From CAZAPO01 sp044841755 (GTDB lineage: Bacteria > Bacteroidota > Bacteroidia > Flavobacteriales > Flavobacteriaceae): a stretch of DNA of 64,000 nucleotides. The notes beneath the pieces were generated by a model. The model worked only from the letters and a program-made list of their open reading frames with translations. It did no database searches and was not told the DNA's origin. The stretch covers positions 248,001 to 312,000 of the forward strand of contig JAXOFM010000002.1 in the NCBI GenBank assembly GCA_044841755.1, in the 5' to 3' direction. Both the position numbers and the translations under genes were made by a program. Shown one piece after another: positions 25,740-35,661 of the stretch. Numbering within the stretch: position 1 is the first letter of the stretch; the number at the start of each line of letters is the position of its first letter.

Positions 25740-28208
25740 TTAATTGTTAACCATGAAAATGGCATTTACTAGGAATAGTTTTCCATTCTCCCAAAAGCTT
25801 CTAAACATAGTATTATCTACCATGTAAATAAAGCTACCTCTTCCCATTGGCTCTTCTCCAAAAACAAGTGAGTCTGGAAGTTTCTTTAATGCTTCACTAC
25901 CAGCAAAACCTGAAACTTTATTCACATTGCTTCCAATGTGAGCAACATTATAACCTCTATCTAACAAGCTATATGAAGAGCTTCCTAGTTTAAGCGAAAA
26001 ATAAGTTTCATCATATCCAAATGCCATTGGGTGCGTTGTATCTACCTTAGTTTTAAAAATAGCACCAATGATCATGTTTTTAGCACGTTCACGCTCTCTG
26101 TTGGCATATGGAATAAGATTATTGTCATCACCATTGCTTTCATTCTTATTATACTTTAAAGCAAACCCTTCTTTTCCAGCAAAGGTTCTTAAAGCACCAT
26201 CAATAGCAATTACTTTACCACCTTTTCTTACCCAATCTTTTAATGCATTGAGTTGATTTTTATTTATAACTCCTCCATAATTTCCACTTGGAAGAATTAA
26301 GACATCATATTTGTCAAGGTTTACATAGTTTAAGCTTTTGGTGTTTATTGAAGTTACTGGATACTTTAGCTGTTGCTCGAAGAAGTGCCACAGTGCACCA
26401 TAACTTAAAGAAGAAGTTCCTTCTCCAGAAAGCATAGCAACTCTTTGTTTTTTAATAAGGGTAATATCTGATGATCCCATATCTGGAATTCTATCAGAAA
26501 AACCGGAGTGTATAGCTTCTAAAGGTTGGTTGTATTTTTGAGCAATTTTATTAAGAGTTGCCAAATAGTTATCTAAGTGTCTATTATCTCTTTCTAAAAT
26601 AATTAGAGATCCGCGATCATATTTTTTACCATTTTGGTACAATGGTTTTTCAGAAAAACGAGCCTTGATCTTCTTTTTAAGTAAGGTTGCTAAAAATTTA
26701 GCATCTTTCATTGAGTCCCAACTACTCACATGGCCATAAGCTGAACTTACTGCTGAAACCTTTTCTGGAGCACTACTCGCATTTGAATTTACCAGATTTG
26801 TGCTTGCAACGGTTTCAAGACCATAAGCATGCGGTAAACTCCAAGCGGTGATATCATAAGTAAGTGAATCTGATAATTTTGTATTTGGCTCAAACAATGC
26901 CTTTACCATTTTTCCCTTTGGTTGATTAGTACTAACAACTAAATCGTTAGAAGTAGTAGTCATAGAGCCATTTTTATTGATGTCATATTTAAAACCAGAC
27001 ACTTTTCCGTTTGAAGCTTGACCATATTTAATCTCATGTTTATCAAGCAAAGCTTTTAAGGCTTCAATATTATCTTGATTACCTTTCATTACATAGCTTT
27101 TGAATTTTAAGCCAGTGGTGTTGAAATATTTCTTGAACTCTTCATTTAGTTTTGAAGCATTTTTTGAAGAAATTTCTACCGTTGATAATCCAGATGTAGT
27201 ATGGTGTGTTAGTCTGTCAACTAAGCTCAAAACATCATCTTCATTTGTTTTTATACCTAAACCACCTCTAGGACCACCAGCTTGTTCATAGGTCATACCA
27301 ATTGCTCCCATATATGTTGGATAAGTATCACCATAACTTGGATATAACAGATCAAAACTCTCTTTTGTGAAATATAACCAACCTTCCTTGTCAAAATATT
27401 TAGCGTGGTTTTTACCTATCTGATCTTGAAAATCTCTTTGCCAATCAGTAATAATCTCATGGTATGGTTCTGCCGCAGGGGCAAAATAATATGGGCTGTT
27501 ATAACCTTGCTCATGAAAATCTACATGTACATGAGGCATCCATTTGTTATAAACTTTCAATCTAGATTGTGACTCTATTTGGCTAGCCCAAGCCCAATCT
27601 CTATTAAGATCAAAAAGATAATGGTTAGGTCTTCCACCAGGCCATGGCTCAATATGTTCACTAGATTGTGGGTCAACATCAAAAGGCGTGCTCTTAGTTA
27701 CGTTATACCAGTTTGCATAACGATCGCGTCCATCAGGGTTGATACATGGATCTATAATCACCACAGTATTCTTTAACCAATCTTGCTTTTCTGTCAAGAG
27801 TTTGTAAAGGGTTAACATGGATGCTTCAGTACTAGAAGCCTCGTTTCCATGTACATTATAGCTTAGCCATACAATTGCAATATCCGAGTTTGAAGAAGTT
27901 CCCGACAGTATCCCTGTATTTTTTAGGTTATTCTCTCTAATGCTTTCAAGGTTACGCATATTTTCTTCCGAAGATAAATAGGTAACATATAGTGGTCTTC
28001 GTTCGTACGTTTGTCCATACTGCTCTAATTTCACCTGATTTGGCATTTGCGAAGCAACATATTTAAAATAATCTACTACTTGATGATGTCTTGAGAATTG
28101 TGTACCTAATTCATACCCTAAAAACTCAGTTGGAGTCTTAATTTGTTGAGCATGAGTTAAGGTAATTGTACATAGAACGACTAAAGCGATCTTGAATAAT
28201 TTTTGCAT
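25740..28208 (-). CDS. Secreted M14 zinc carboxypeptidase-like peptidase with C-terminal GATase-like region
   Basis: An 822-residue protein from the ATG at 28208 (signal peptide MQKLFKIALVVLCTITLTHA). The M14 domain covers about 30-345 with the zinc site H120/E123 (NVHGNEASST) and the later His in HVDFHEQGYNS. The C-terminal half (about 620-740, KQRVAMLSGEGTSSLSYGAL, DVLILPSGNYGG) has the look of a class I glutamine amidotransferase-like domain, a known partner in Bacteroidota M14 proteins. It probably trims peptides in the periplasm together with the downstream M16 enzyme. Confidence 0.88.
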   Translation of the reverse strand: MQKLFKIALVVLCTITLTHAQQIKTPTEFLGYELGTQFSRHHQVVDYFKYVASQMPNQVKLEQYGQTYERRPLYVTYLSSEENMRNLESIRENNLKNTGILSGTSSNSDIAIVWLSYNVHGNEASSTEASMLTLYKLLTEKQDWLKNTVVIIDPCINPDGRDRYANWYNVTKSTPFDVDPQSSEHIEPWPGGRPNHYLFDLNRDWAWASQIESQSRLKVYNKWMPHVHVDFHEQGYNSPYYFAPAAEPYHEIITDWQRDFQDQIGKNHAKYFDKEGWLYFTKESFDLLYPSYGDTYPTYMGAIGMTYEQAGGPRGGLGIKTNEDDVLSLVDRLTHHTTSGLSTVEISSKNASKLNEEFKKYFNTTGLKFKSYVMKGNQDNIEALKALLDKHEIKYGQASNGKVSGFKYDINKNGSMTTTSNDLVVSTNQPKGKMVKALFEPNTKLSDSLTYDITAWSLPHAYGLETVASTNLVNSNASSAPEKVSAVSSAYGHVSSWDSMKDAKFLATLLKKKIKARFSEKPLYQNGKKYDRGSLIILERDNRHLDNYLATLNKIAQKYNQPLEAIHSGFSDRIPDMGSSDITLIKKQRVAMLSGEGTSSLSYGALWHFFEQQLKYPVTSINTKSLNYVNLDKYDVLILPSGNYGGVINKNQLNALKDWVRKGGKVIAIDGALRTFAGKEGFALKYNKNESNGDDNNLIPYANRERERAKNMIIGAIFKTKVDTTHPMAFGYDETYFSLKLGSSSYSLLDRGYNVAHIGSNVNKVSGFAGSEALKKLPDSLVFGEEPMGRGSFIYMVDNTMFRSFWENGKLFLVNAIFMVNN

Positions 28209-28396
28209 TGCGGTTGGGTTTAAATAATAATAGCTATAAATATATGAAGCATAGTGAAACATTAACAGCTTTAAAGATTTTTTTTAGAAAACTTTAGCGT
28301 TTCTAGAAGCTTCTTAAATTTTAGTTTTTTTTTAACCTAATCCCGAATTTTTAATTACTGAAAGACCTTATATTTACACCACATTTGAGCGTTACT

Positions 28397-29992
28397 ATGC
28401 CAACATACACGATTCCGTTTAGAGAAACTAACTATTTCTCTTCCTTGATTTGCGATTATTTAGATGAACGTGAAGAACTAAAGAATCTTTATAATAGGTT
28501 TCCTAGTATAGAAAATTTCAATGCTCAGATTCAAGAAAAACAACAATCATTTCCAGACAAGAACAGAGCTGTTTTAGTTGATTCACTAAAAAAGCAATAC
28601 AGTGGTATTCAAATTTATGAAGAAACTATAAATAATATTGAGAGTTTAAAGGCGTCTAATACGTTTACTATTACCACTGGACATCAGCTCAATTTGTTTA
28701 CAGGACCTTTATATTTCTTGTATAAGATCATATCTACAATTAACCTTACTAAGGAGTTAAAGCAAAAACATCCAGAGTGCAACTTTGTACCAGTATATTG
28801 GATGGCGAGTGAGGACCATGATTTTGATGAGATTAACTATTTCAATTTTAAAGGAAAGAAGATTCAATGGAATAGGGAATCTTCAGGTGGAGTAGGAAGA
28901 CTTGCTACTGATGGTTTGGATCAGGTTTTTGATGTCTACGCGAATCAATTAGGTCAAGGAAAGAACGCTACTTTTTTAAAAGAACTTTTTAGAAAAGGGT
29001 ATTTAGAGCATGATAATTTAGCTGATGCCACACGATACATCGCCAATGAACTTTTTAAAGATCTAGGACTAGTTATCGTTGATGCTGATGATAAGGAATT
29101 CAAACGATTATTTATTCCTTATGTAGAGCGTGAATTAAAGGAGCAGGTTTCGTACGCTAATGTTAATGAGTCTATAACCACATTAAATAAATTAGGTTTC
29201 AAAGCTCAGGTAAATCCACGAGAGATAAATCTGTTTTATTTGAAGGATGGATTAAGAGAACGTATAATTGAGAGTAATGGTAACTACGAGGTTAACAATA
29301 CTGATATTTCATGGTCGCAGGATGAAATACTTAATCATCTAAATGAATCACCTGATTGTTTTTCACCTAACGTAATTATGCGTCCGTTGTATCAGGAGGT
29401 AATACTTCCAAATCTTTGTTATATTGGAGGAGGTGGTGAATTGGCTTATTGGCTGGAGTTGAAATCTTATTTTGATGTAGTTAATGTAACATTCCCTATG
29501 TTACTGCTTCGTAATTCTGTTTTGGTAGCTACTGAAAGACAATTTCAAAAGCTAAGTAAACTAGAGGTTTCAATTAATGAGCTGTTTAAGAATCAACAGG
29601 ATCTAATAAATGATCAAACCAAGCGTCTTTCAAGTGTTAATATAGATTTTTCAGATCAAAAAGAGCATCTTAAAAAACAATTTGAAGCTCTTTACAAACT
29701 TGCTGAGCAAACTGATAAATCGTTCTTAGGAGCAGTTGCTGCTCAAGAGAAAAAGCAAACAAAAGGCCTTGACAAATTAGAAAAACGTTTGTTGAAGGCA
29801 CAAAAACGGAAACTAAGCGACCAACTTTCCAGAATTTCTGCTATTCAAGATGAATTATTTCCGCGTCAAAGTTTGCAGGAAAGAAATCTTAATTTTTCTG
29901 AACTTTATCTTGAGTTTGGAGATCAATTAATCCAACAGTTAGTATTAAATTTGCAACCGTTAAATGGTGAGTTTTTAATACTAGAACTGTAG
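28397..29992 (+). CDS. bshC: Bacillithiol biosynthesis cysteine-adding enzyme BshC
   Basis: A 531-residue protein beginning MPTYTIPF (ATG at 28397; a TTG four codons earlier is less likely). The family features are the N-terminal YTIPFRETNYFSSLICDYLD, TTGHQLNLFTGPLYFLYKI, WMASEDHDFDEI and a long C-terminal coiled coil (about 395-480). BshC adds cysteine to glucosaminyl-malate, the last step of bacillithiol synthesis. bshA and bshB are not in the window. Its start region carries TATATTTAC, a partial -7 element. Confidence 0.93.
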   Translation: MPTYTIPFRETNYFSSLICDYLDEREELKNLYNRFPSIENFNAQIQEKQQSFPDKNRAVLVDSLKKQYSGIQIYEETINNIESLKASNTFTITTGHQLNLFTGPLYFLYKIISTINLTKELKQKHPECNFVPVYWMASEDHDFDEINYFNFKGKKIQWNRESSGGVGRLATDGLDQVFDVYANQLGQGKNATFLKELFRKGYLEHDNLADATRYIANELFKDLGLVIVDADDKEFKRLFIPYVERELKEQVSYANVNESITTLNKLGFKAQVNPREINLFYLKDGLRERIIESNGNYEVNNTDISWSQDEILNHLNESPDCFSPNVIMRPLYQEVILPNLCYIGGGGELAYWLELKSYFDVVNVTFPMLLLRNSVLVATERQFQKLSKLEVSINELFKNQQDLINDQTKRLSSVNIDFSDQKEHLKKQFEALYKLAEQTDKSFLGAVAAQEKKQTKGLDKLEKRLLKAQKRKLSDQLSRISAIQDELFPRQSLQERNLNFSELYLEFGDQLIQQLVLNLQPLNGEFLILEL

Positions 29993-29995
29993 CAC

Positions 29996-31366
29996 ATGCA
30001 TAAGATAGATATCGACCTTGTTGAAATGACCATGGATGTCATGAAATACGTGATTGATCGTGTTTCACATGCAAAACAAAAAGTTGGAAAACCTCAAAAA
30101 GCAGAAGAGTTAAAAGCGTTGGTTGGAGAGACCATTACTTCTGATGGAATTGGAGGCGAATATGCCTTTAAATTATGGCGTAAACATTTGGCTAAGGCTA
30201 ATGTTCCTATAGATCATCCGCGTCATTTAGCTTTTGTTCCTGCTTCACCAACAAGAGCAGCAATTATGTTTGATTTGGTGACTTCTGCTTCCAGTATTCA
30301 TGGTGCTTATTGGATGGAAGGAGCAGGTGGTATCTTTTGTGAAAACGAAGCTATGCGATGGATAGTTTCTCTCACGGGATTACCTGAAGGAGCTTTTGGT
30401 GTGTTTACCAGTGGAGGAACTGCTGCCAACCTATCAGCTATTGTGACAGCAAGAGAGCATTGGCGAGAAGATGAAACCTATGCTAGAGAAAAAGGCTTAG
30501 TGATAACTTCTAGTGGAGCACATTCTTCAATTAAGGCAATGGCCAAAGTTGCAGATGTAGATATTCTTTTGGTAGAATCTGAAGAAGAGCTTACAGGAGC
30601 TGCGCTTAGAAAAACTATTGATAATTTAAACTTCCACCAACGTAAAAGATTATTTGCTGTTGTGGCAACAGGAGGAACCACAAATGCTGGAATCATTGAC
30701 GATCTGGATGGTATTGCTGAGGTTTGTGAACAAGAAAAACTATGGTTCCATGTAGATGCAGCCTATGGAGGAGGTGCTTTGGCAGCAGATTCTGTGCGTC
30801 ATTTATTTAAAGGTATCGAGCGTGCAAATAGTATTACCATCGACCCTCATAAATGGATGTTCTCTCCTTACGATTGTGGAGCAGTAATTTACAGGAATCC
30901 AGAACTTGCAAAAAATGCACATTCACAGCAAGGATCGTATTTAGATATATTTAAGGACGAAGGTGCTCATGGCTTCAATCCAACCGATTATCAAATACAG
31001 TTAACACGTCGTGTTCGTGGGTTACCTTTATGGTTCTCATTAGCTACGCACGGAACCGATAGATACAAGGAAGCAGTAGAAAGAGGTATTGAACTTGCTA
31101 AAATTGCAGGAAGATTAATTGAAGCAGATCCAAACTTAGAGCTGGTTAGAGAACCTAGTTTGTCTTGTGTTTTGTACAGAAGAAAAGGATGGAAACCAGA
31201 AGATTATACTTCATGGACATACAAGAATCATAAGGAAGGTTTTGCTTTAGTAACCCCAACCAAATGGAAACAAGGAGATAATTATGAAACGGTTTCTCGT
31301 TTCTGTTTTATCAATCCAGATACTACTGAAGAAGACATAAAAATGATTTTGGACTCCATGGCTTAA
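29996..31366 (+). CDS. PLP-dependent decarboxylase (group II, aspartate/DABA/aromatic type)
   Basis: A 456-residue fold-type I PLP enzyme. The cofactor lysine is K286 in TIDPHKWMFS, the Asp binding the pyridine nitrogen is D254 in HVDAAYGGG, and the stacking His is H176 in SSGAHSSIKA. Group II decarboxylases act on aromatic amino acids, glutamate, 2,4-diaminobutyrate or aspartate; substrate is not readable here. It starts 4 nt after bshC, so co-transcription is probable, but any link to bacillithiol is inference only. Confidence 0.9.
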   Translation: MHKIDIDLVEMTMDVMKYVIDRVSHAKQKVGKPQKAEELKALVGETITSDGIGGEYAFKLWRKHLAKANVPIDHPRHLAFVPASPTRAAIMFDLVTSASSIHGAYWMEGAGGIFCENEAMRWIVSLTGLPEGAFGVFTSGGTAANLSAIVTAREHWREDETYAREKGLVITSSGAHSSIKAMAKVADVDILLVESEEELTGAALRKTIDNLNFHQRKRLFAVVATGGTTNAGIIDDLDGIAEVCEQEKLWFHVDAAYGGGALAADSVRHLFKGIERANSITIDPHKWMFSPYDCGAVIYRNPELAKNAHSQQGSYLDIFKDEGAHGFNPTDYQIQLTRRVRGLPLWFSLATHGTDRYKEAVERGIELAKIAGRLIEADPNLELVREPSLSCVLYRRKGWKPEDYTSWTYKNHKEGFALVTPTKWKQGDNYETVSRFCFINPDTTEEDIKMILDSMA

Positions 31367-31427
31367 TAGGTAAATTAAGCTTGTTGAAAACTTGAGTAAA
31401 AACTTCTAAAAATTTATTTCTTTAAGG

Positions 31428-31457
31428 TTGCTAAAAATGGTCAATTGATTAATTTTG
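31428..31457 (+). promoter_or_regulatory. guaA promoter, near-leaderless
   Basis: TTG (31428-31430), a 19-nt spacer and TAATTTTG (31450-31457). The guaA ATG at 31461 lies only three bases after the -7 element, so transcription must start at or within a few bases of the start codon. Confidence 0.7.
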
Positions 31458-31460
31458 CGC

Positions 31461-32996
31461 ATGCAACACGACAAGGTATTAATTTTAGACTTCGGATCGC
31501 AATATACCCAGTTAATTGGGCGTCGAGTTAGGGAACTCAACATCTACTCCGAAATTCATCCATTCAACAAAATTCCAACCAATTTAGAAGAGTACAAAGC
31601 TGTAATTCTTTCAGGTAGTCCTTATTCTGTAAGAGGCGATGAAGCTTTACATCCAGATCTTTCAGAAATAAGAGGAATCAAACCAATTCTAGCAGTTTGT
31701 TATGGTGCGCAATATTTAGCACATTTTTCTGGAGGAAATGTAGCTCCTTCAAATACTCGTGAATATGGAAGAGCGCGTTTGTCGCAAATTAAAGAGAACT
31801 GTGAGCTATTTGGAGCTATTGAGGTTGGCAGTCAAGTTTGGATGAGTCATAGTGATACCATTAAAGAATTACCAACTAATGGAGAGTTGTTGGCAAGTAC
31901 TCATGATGTAGAAAATGCAGCGTTCAAAATAAATGGTGAAGTTACTTACGGAATTCAATTTCACCCTGAGGTATATCACTCAACGGACGGGAAACAGTTA
32001 TTGGAAAACTTCTTGGTAAAGATTGCAGGATTAAACCCAGATTGGACACCAGATTCTTTTGTTGAAGAAACGGTTGAAGAGCTAAAAGCAAAAATAGGAA
32101 ACGATAAAGTTGTTCTAGGCCTTTCAGGAGGTGTAGATTCAACAGTTGCTGCTGTGTTGCTTAATAAAGCTATTGGAGACAACCTTTATTGTGTTTTTGT
32201 GAACAATGGTCTACTTCGTAAAAATGAGTTTGAAAGTGTACTAAATCAGTACGAAGGAATGGGGCTAAACGTTAAGGGTGTTGATGCTTCGGCACGCTTT
32301 TTGGATGCCCTTGCAGGAGAGAGCGACCCAGAAAAGAAAAGAAAAGCGATAGGTCGCGCGTTCATTGAAGTATTTGATGATGAGGCACACCTTATTGAAG
32401 ATGTTACGTGGTTAGCACAAGGAACTATTTATCCAGATGTGATCGAGAGTGTTTCAGCAACTGGTGGGCCAAGTGCTACTATTAAAAGTCACCACAACGT
32501 TGGAGGATTACCAGACTTTATGAAGCTTAAAGTGGTTGAGCCGTTGAAGTTATTGTTCAAAGATGAGGTAAGACGTGTTGGTCGTTCCATGGGAATTGAT
32601 GATGAACTTCTTGGAAGACATCCGTTTCCAGGCCCTGGTTTGGCTATTAGAATTCTTGGTGATATCACTGCAGAGAAAGTTCGTATATTACAGGAAGTTG
32701 ATCACATTTTTATCAGTGGATTAAAAGAATGGGATTTATACGATAAAGTATGGCAAGCAGGAGCAATGTTATTACCAGTGAATAGCGTTGGCGTAATGGG
32801 AGATGAGCGTACTTACGAAAAGTGTGTGGCACTAAGAGCTGTAGAAAGTACAGATGGTATGACTGCCGATTGGGTAAATCTACCATATGAGTTCTTACAA
32901 AAAACGTCAAACGATATAATAAATAAAGTTAAAGGCGTTAATAGAGTAGTGTACGATATTAGTTCAAAGCCACCAGCAACCATCGAGTGGGAATAA
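31461..32996 (+). CDS. guaA: GMP synthase (glutamine-hydrolysing)
   Basis: A 511-residue enzyme from the ATG at 31461, favoured over an in-frame TTG two codons earlier by the promoter position. Three regions are visible: the glutamine amidotransferase (1-190, nucleophile C80 in AVCYGAQYLAH), the ATP-pyrophosphatase domain with the PP-loop GLSGGVDST (about 217-225), and the dimerisation domain with HPFPGPGLAIRI. It converts XMP to GMP. Confidence 0.97.
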   Translation: MQHDKVLILDFGSQYTQLIGRRVRELNIYSEIHPFNKIPTNLEEYKAVILSGSPYSVRGDEALHPDLSEIRGIKPILAVCYGAQYLAHFSGGNVAPSNTREYGRARLSQIKENCELFGAIEVGSQVWMSHSDTIKELPTNGELLASTHDVENAAFKINGEVTYGIQFHPEVYHSTDGKQLLENFLVKIAGLNPDWTPDSFVEETVEELKAKIGNDKVVLGLSGGVDSTVAAVLLNKAIGDNLYCVFVNNGLLRKNEFESVLNQYEGMGLNVKGVDASARFLDALAGESDPEKKRKAIGRAFIEVFDDEAHLIEDVTWLAQGTIYPDVIESVSATGGPSATIKSHHNVGGLPDFMKLKVVEPLKLLFKDEVRRVGRSMGIDDELLGRHPFPGPGLAIRILGDITAEKVRILQEVDHIFISGLKEWDLYDKVWQAGAMLLPVNSVGVMGDERTYEKCVALRAVESTDGMTADWVNLPYEFLQKTSNDIINKVKGVNRVVYDISSKPPATIEWE

Positions 32997-33065
32997 TGTA
33001 TATGTGACCTGGTTGTGTCTAATCTATAAATACGAGGTAAACGTATATACATTTAAAATTAACGC

Positions 33066-35006
33066 ATGAAGAAGTTTTTATTCAGTTTATGTTTTGTTCT
33101 TTGTCTTGGGTTGCATGTGCATGCTCAAGAGTTTAAAACTCATAAGGTTAAAGTAGGTGAAACTATAGAGAGTATCTCTAAGGTATATATGGTAACACCT
33201 TTTGATATTTATGCGTTAAACCCAGATGCTAAAGTGAAATTAGAACCTAATATGGTTTTAATTATTCCAAAGTCTAAGGTTTTAGAAAACCCTGTAGAAA
33301 CTAAAGTTACCAAGTTAATTGGTTATACTTCACATAAAGTAAAGCGAAGAGAAACGCTTTATAGCATTTCTAAAATATATAATATAACGGTTGATGATAT
33401 TAAAAAACACAACAACCGTTTGTATTCTGAGAACTTACGAAAAGGTGATAAGATCAATATTCCAAAGTATGGCGAGGTTTCTGCTGTATCAAATCTTGGA
33501 AACACCTTAAGATCATATACTGTGCAACCTAAGGAAGGAAAATGGCGAATAGCCTATAAATTTGGGATCACTATTGACGAGCTTGAGAATCTCAACCCAA
33601 AAATGGCTGATACCCTGCAAGTAGGTCAACTAATTAATGTGCCAAATATTGCCAACAATGAAGAGCGCGTGGTTGATGAGGAGTATGGTTATTATACTGT
33701 AGTACCAAGAGAAGGATTCTTTGCACTGCAACGTAAATTAGGATTATCACAGCAAGAGATAGAAGAATTAAACCCTGAAGTTGTTGAAGGCGGTTTAAAA
33801 GTTGGAATGGTCTTAAAAGTTCCTCGTGATGTGAACAATAATGAAGGTTCTGAAGACGTACAACGTTCTGTGCTAATGGATAAGATTAGTAACTTAAGTA
33901 CTAAGAATCTTGCAGTAATGTTACCTTTTAGAATGAACAGAGTTGACTTTGATTCTATTCAAGAAGTAAAAGAGATGCTTAGAGATGATGGTGCTTTATT
34001 GAATATTTCTCTCGATTTTCATTCGGGAGTGTTAATGGCATTAGACTCTGCTAAGCAATTAGGTATTTCAACCAAACTAGATGTGTATGATACTAAAGCT
34101 AGAGGAGGAGAAGTTGAAGCTTTGATACAGCGTAATGATTTTAGAGATTACGATGCAGTTATTGGACCATTCATTACTGGGAATTTTGATCGTGCTGCTT
34201 CTATCTTACGAAGCTATGATGTGCCAGTAGTTTCTCCAGTATCTAAGCCAACCAATTTATATGGAAATGTTTTTCAAACCATTCCACCTGATGAGTTAAT
34301 GCTTAAGAGCATGGTAAACTATGTGAAGCAGATGGATAGTATTCCAGCACAGATACTCATTATTTCAGATCAGAGAAATAGAGATGTAAATAATGCTTTG
34401 GCTGCAGAATTTCCAATGGCGAAACAGATCTTCTCCCAAGTAGATGAAGAAACAGAAAAAGATGCCTTCTATATTACCATTCAGGACATTGAAGAACAGT
34501 TTGTGGAAGGCTGGAACTTGGTATTCTTAGAAACTAATAACGAAGGTTTCGCTTCTAATGTTACCAGTATGCTAAATGCTTTTAATGGTGAAGACGAAGA
34601 GCTGGAAATTGAACGTCAGATCATGTTAATGACAACCAATAAGAACAGAGCTTGGGAAAGTGAAAATGTGTCAAACCTGTCGCTTTCTAAGTTACAGTTC
34701 CATTATCCTTCAGCTAATAAACCACAGGATGAAAATGCTTCCAATAGTTTTGTAAAAGCTTACGAGCGTCGTTTTTACACAACGCCAAACAGATATGCTA
34801 TTAGAGGGTTTGATCTTACTATGGATGTGCTTTTACGTTTAGCTTCAGAAGATGATCTTTACGATGCTTCTACCAACGATATCGAGACCGAGTATGTAGA
34901 GAATAAATTCCGTTATTCAAAAAAGATGTTTGGTGGTTACTACAACGAGTCGTTCTATATCTTAAAGATGGAAGGTCTTCAAATTACAGAAGTATCTCAA
35001 GATTAG
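33066..35006 (+). CDS. Multi-LysM protein with periplasmic-binding (PBP1-type) domain
   Basis: A 646-residue secreted protein (signal peptide ending VHAQ). Four LysM motifs lie at about 22-66, 88-132, 148-190 and 205-250, giving peptidoglycan binding. From about 275 to the end is a type 1 periplasmic-binding fold (NLAVMLPFRM, DAVIGPFITGNF, VPVVSPVSKPTN, RFYTTPNRYAIRGFDL), as found in receptor-family proteins and in LpoA. The combination suggests a cell-wall-anchored sensor or an activator of a peptidoglycan synthase. It follows guaA by 69 nt. Confidence 0.88.
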   Translation: MKKFLFSLCFVLCLGLHVHAQEFKTHKVKVGETIESISKVYMVTPFDIYALNPDAKVKLEPNMVLIIPKSKVLENPVETKVTKLIGYTSHKVKRRETLYSISKIYNITVDDIKKHNNRLYSENLRKGDKINIPKYGEVSAVSNLGNTLRSYTVQPKEGKWRIAYKFGITIDELENLNPKMADTLQVGQLINVPNIANNEERVVDEEYGYYTVVPREGFFALQRKLGLSQQEIEELNPEVVEGGLKVGMVLKVPRDVNNNEGSEDVQRSVLMDKISNLSTKNLAVMLPFRMNRVDFDSIQEVKEMLRDDGALLNISLDFHSGVLMALDSAKQLGISTKLDVYDTKARGGEVEALIQRNDFRDYDAVIGPFITGNFDRAASILRSYDVPVVSPVSKPTNLYGNVFQTIPPDELMLKSMVNYVKQMDSIPAQILIISDQRNRDVNNALAAEFPMAKQIFSQVDEETEKDAFYITIQDIEEQFVEGWNLVFLETNNEGFASNVTSMLNAFNGEDEELEIERQIMLMTTNKNRAWESENVSNLSLSKLQFHYPSANKPQDENASNSFVKAYERRFYTTPNRYAIRGFDLTMDVLLRLASEDDLYDASTNDIETEYVENKFRYSKKMFGGYYNESFYILKMEGLQITEVSQD

Positions 35007-35077
35007 TTAAATACTCTTAATACCATAATAACTTATTAGTTAGCTGCGTTGTTGATTTAGATCAATCAAAAAACACT

Positions 35078-35611
35078 ATGTATAAGTTTATAATTGCTGT
35101 TTGCCTATCCTTACTCTTTGTTCAAGATGAACCTAAAATATCTTGGGACTTAAGTTACCGATTAGATTGGAGCGATTTTAGAGGTACTCCCAGACCACAA
35201 AACAATGCTGTGGCTGTTACCGCTTCTGGCATTACCTTTGCATACTCTACGAAGAAAACTGATACCAGATTAATAGACTACAGAGTTGAAATTAGTGCCG
35301 ACTTTTATCCTGAAAAATCTTGGTGTGTGCGTGATAGAGTAAATAATAATATTTTAAATCACGAACGCCTCCATTTTGATATTACCGAACTCTTTGCGCG
35401 TAAGTTTAGAAAGCGCGTTGCAGAAACACGTTTTGATCTGGGTATTAATAAGCAAATAGAGTTTATTCACGAGGAGATTAACAAGGAGTTAGAAGAGATG
35501 CAGAATAAATATGACGCTGAGACTGACCATTCTCAGATCATTGAAAAGCAACAAGAGTGGCAAACCTATATTGTAGAAGAGTTAAACAAATTGGTGCGTT
35601 ATAGTTCTTAG
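35078..35611 (+). CDS. DUF922-type protein with HExxH motif
   Basis: A 177-residue protein with a hydrophobic N-terminus (a possible signal, MYKFIIAVCLSLLFV). The motif HERLH (H95, E96, H99) fits an HExxH metalloprotease, and the surrounding WSDFRG and DITELFARKFR agree with the DUF922 family, thought to be periplasmic Zn-dependent proteases. The C-terminal half is charged and helical. The gene follows the LysM protein by 71 nt, so a role in envelope upkeep is a reasonable guess. Confidence 0.75.
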   Translation: MYKFIIAVCLSLLFVQDEPKISWDLSYRLDWSDFRGTPRPQNNAVAVTASGITFAYSTKKTDTRLIDYRVEISADFYPEKSWCVRDRVNNNILNHERLHFDITELFARKFRKRVAETRFDLGINKQIEFIHEEINKELEEMQNKYDAETDHSQIIEKQQEWQTYIVEELNKLVRYSS

Positions 35612-35661
35612 CCTTTTGCTACTTGAAATAGGTTTTACGTATTAAGGCTCTTAAAAAGCAA

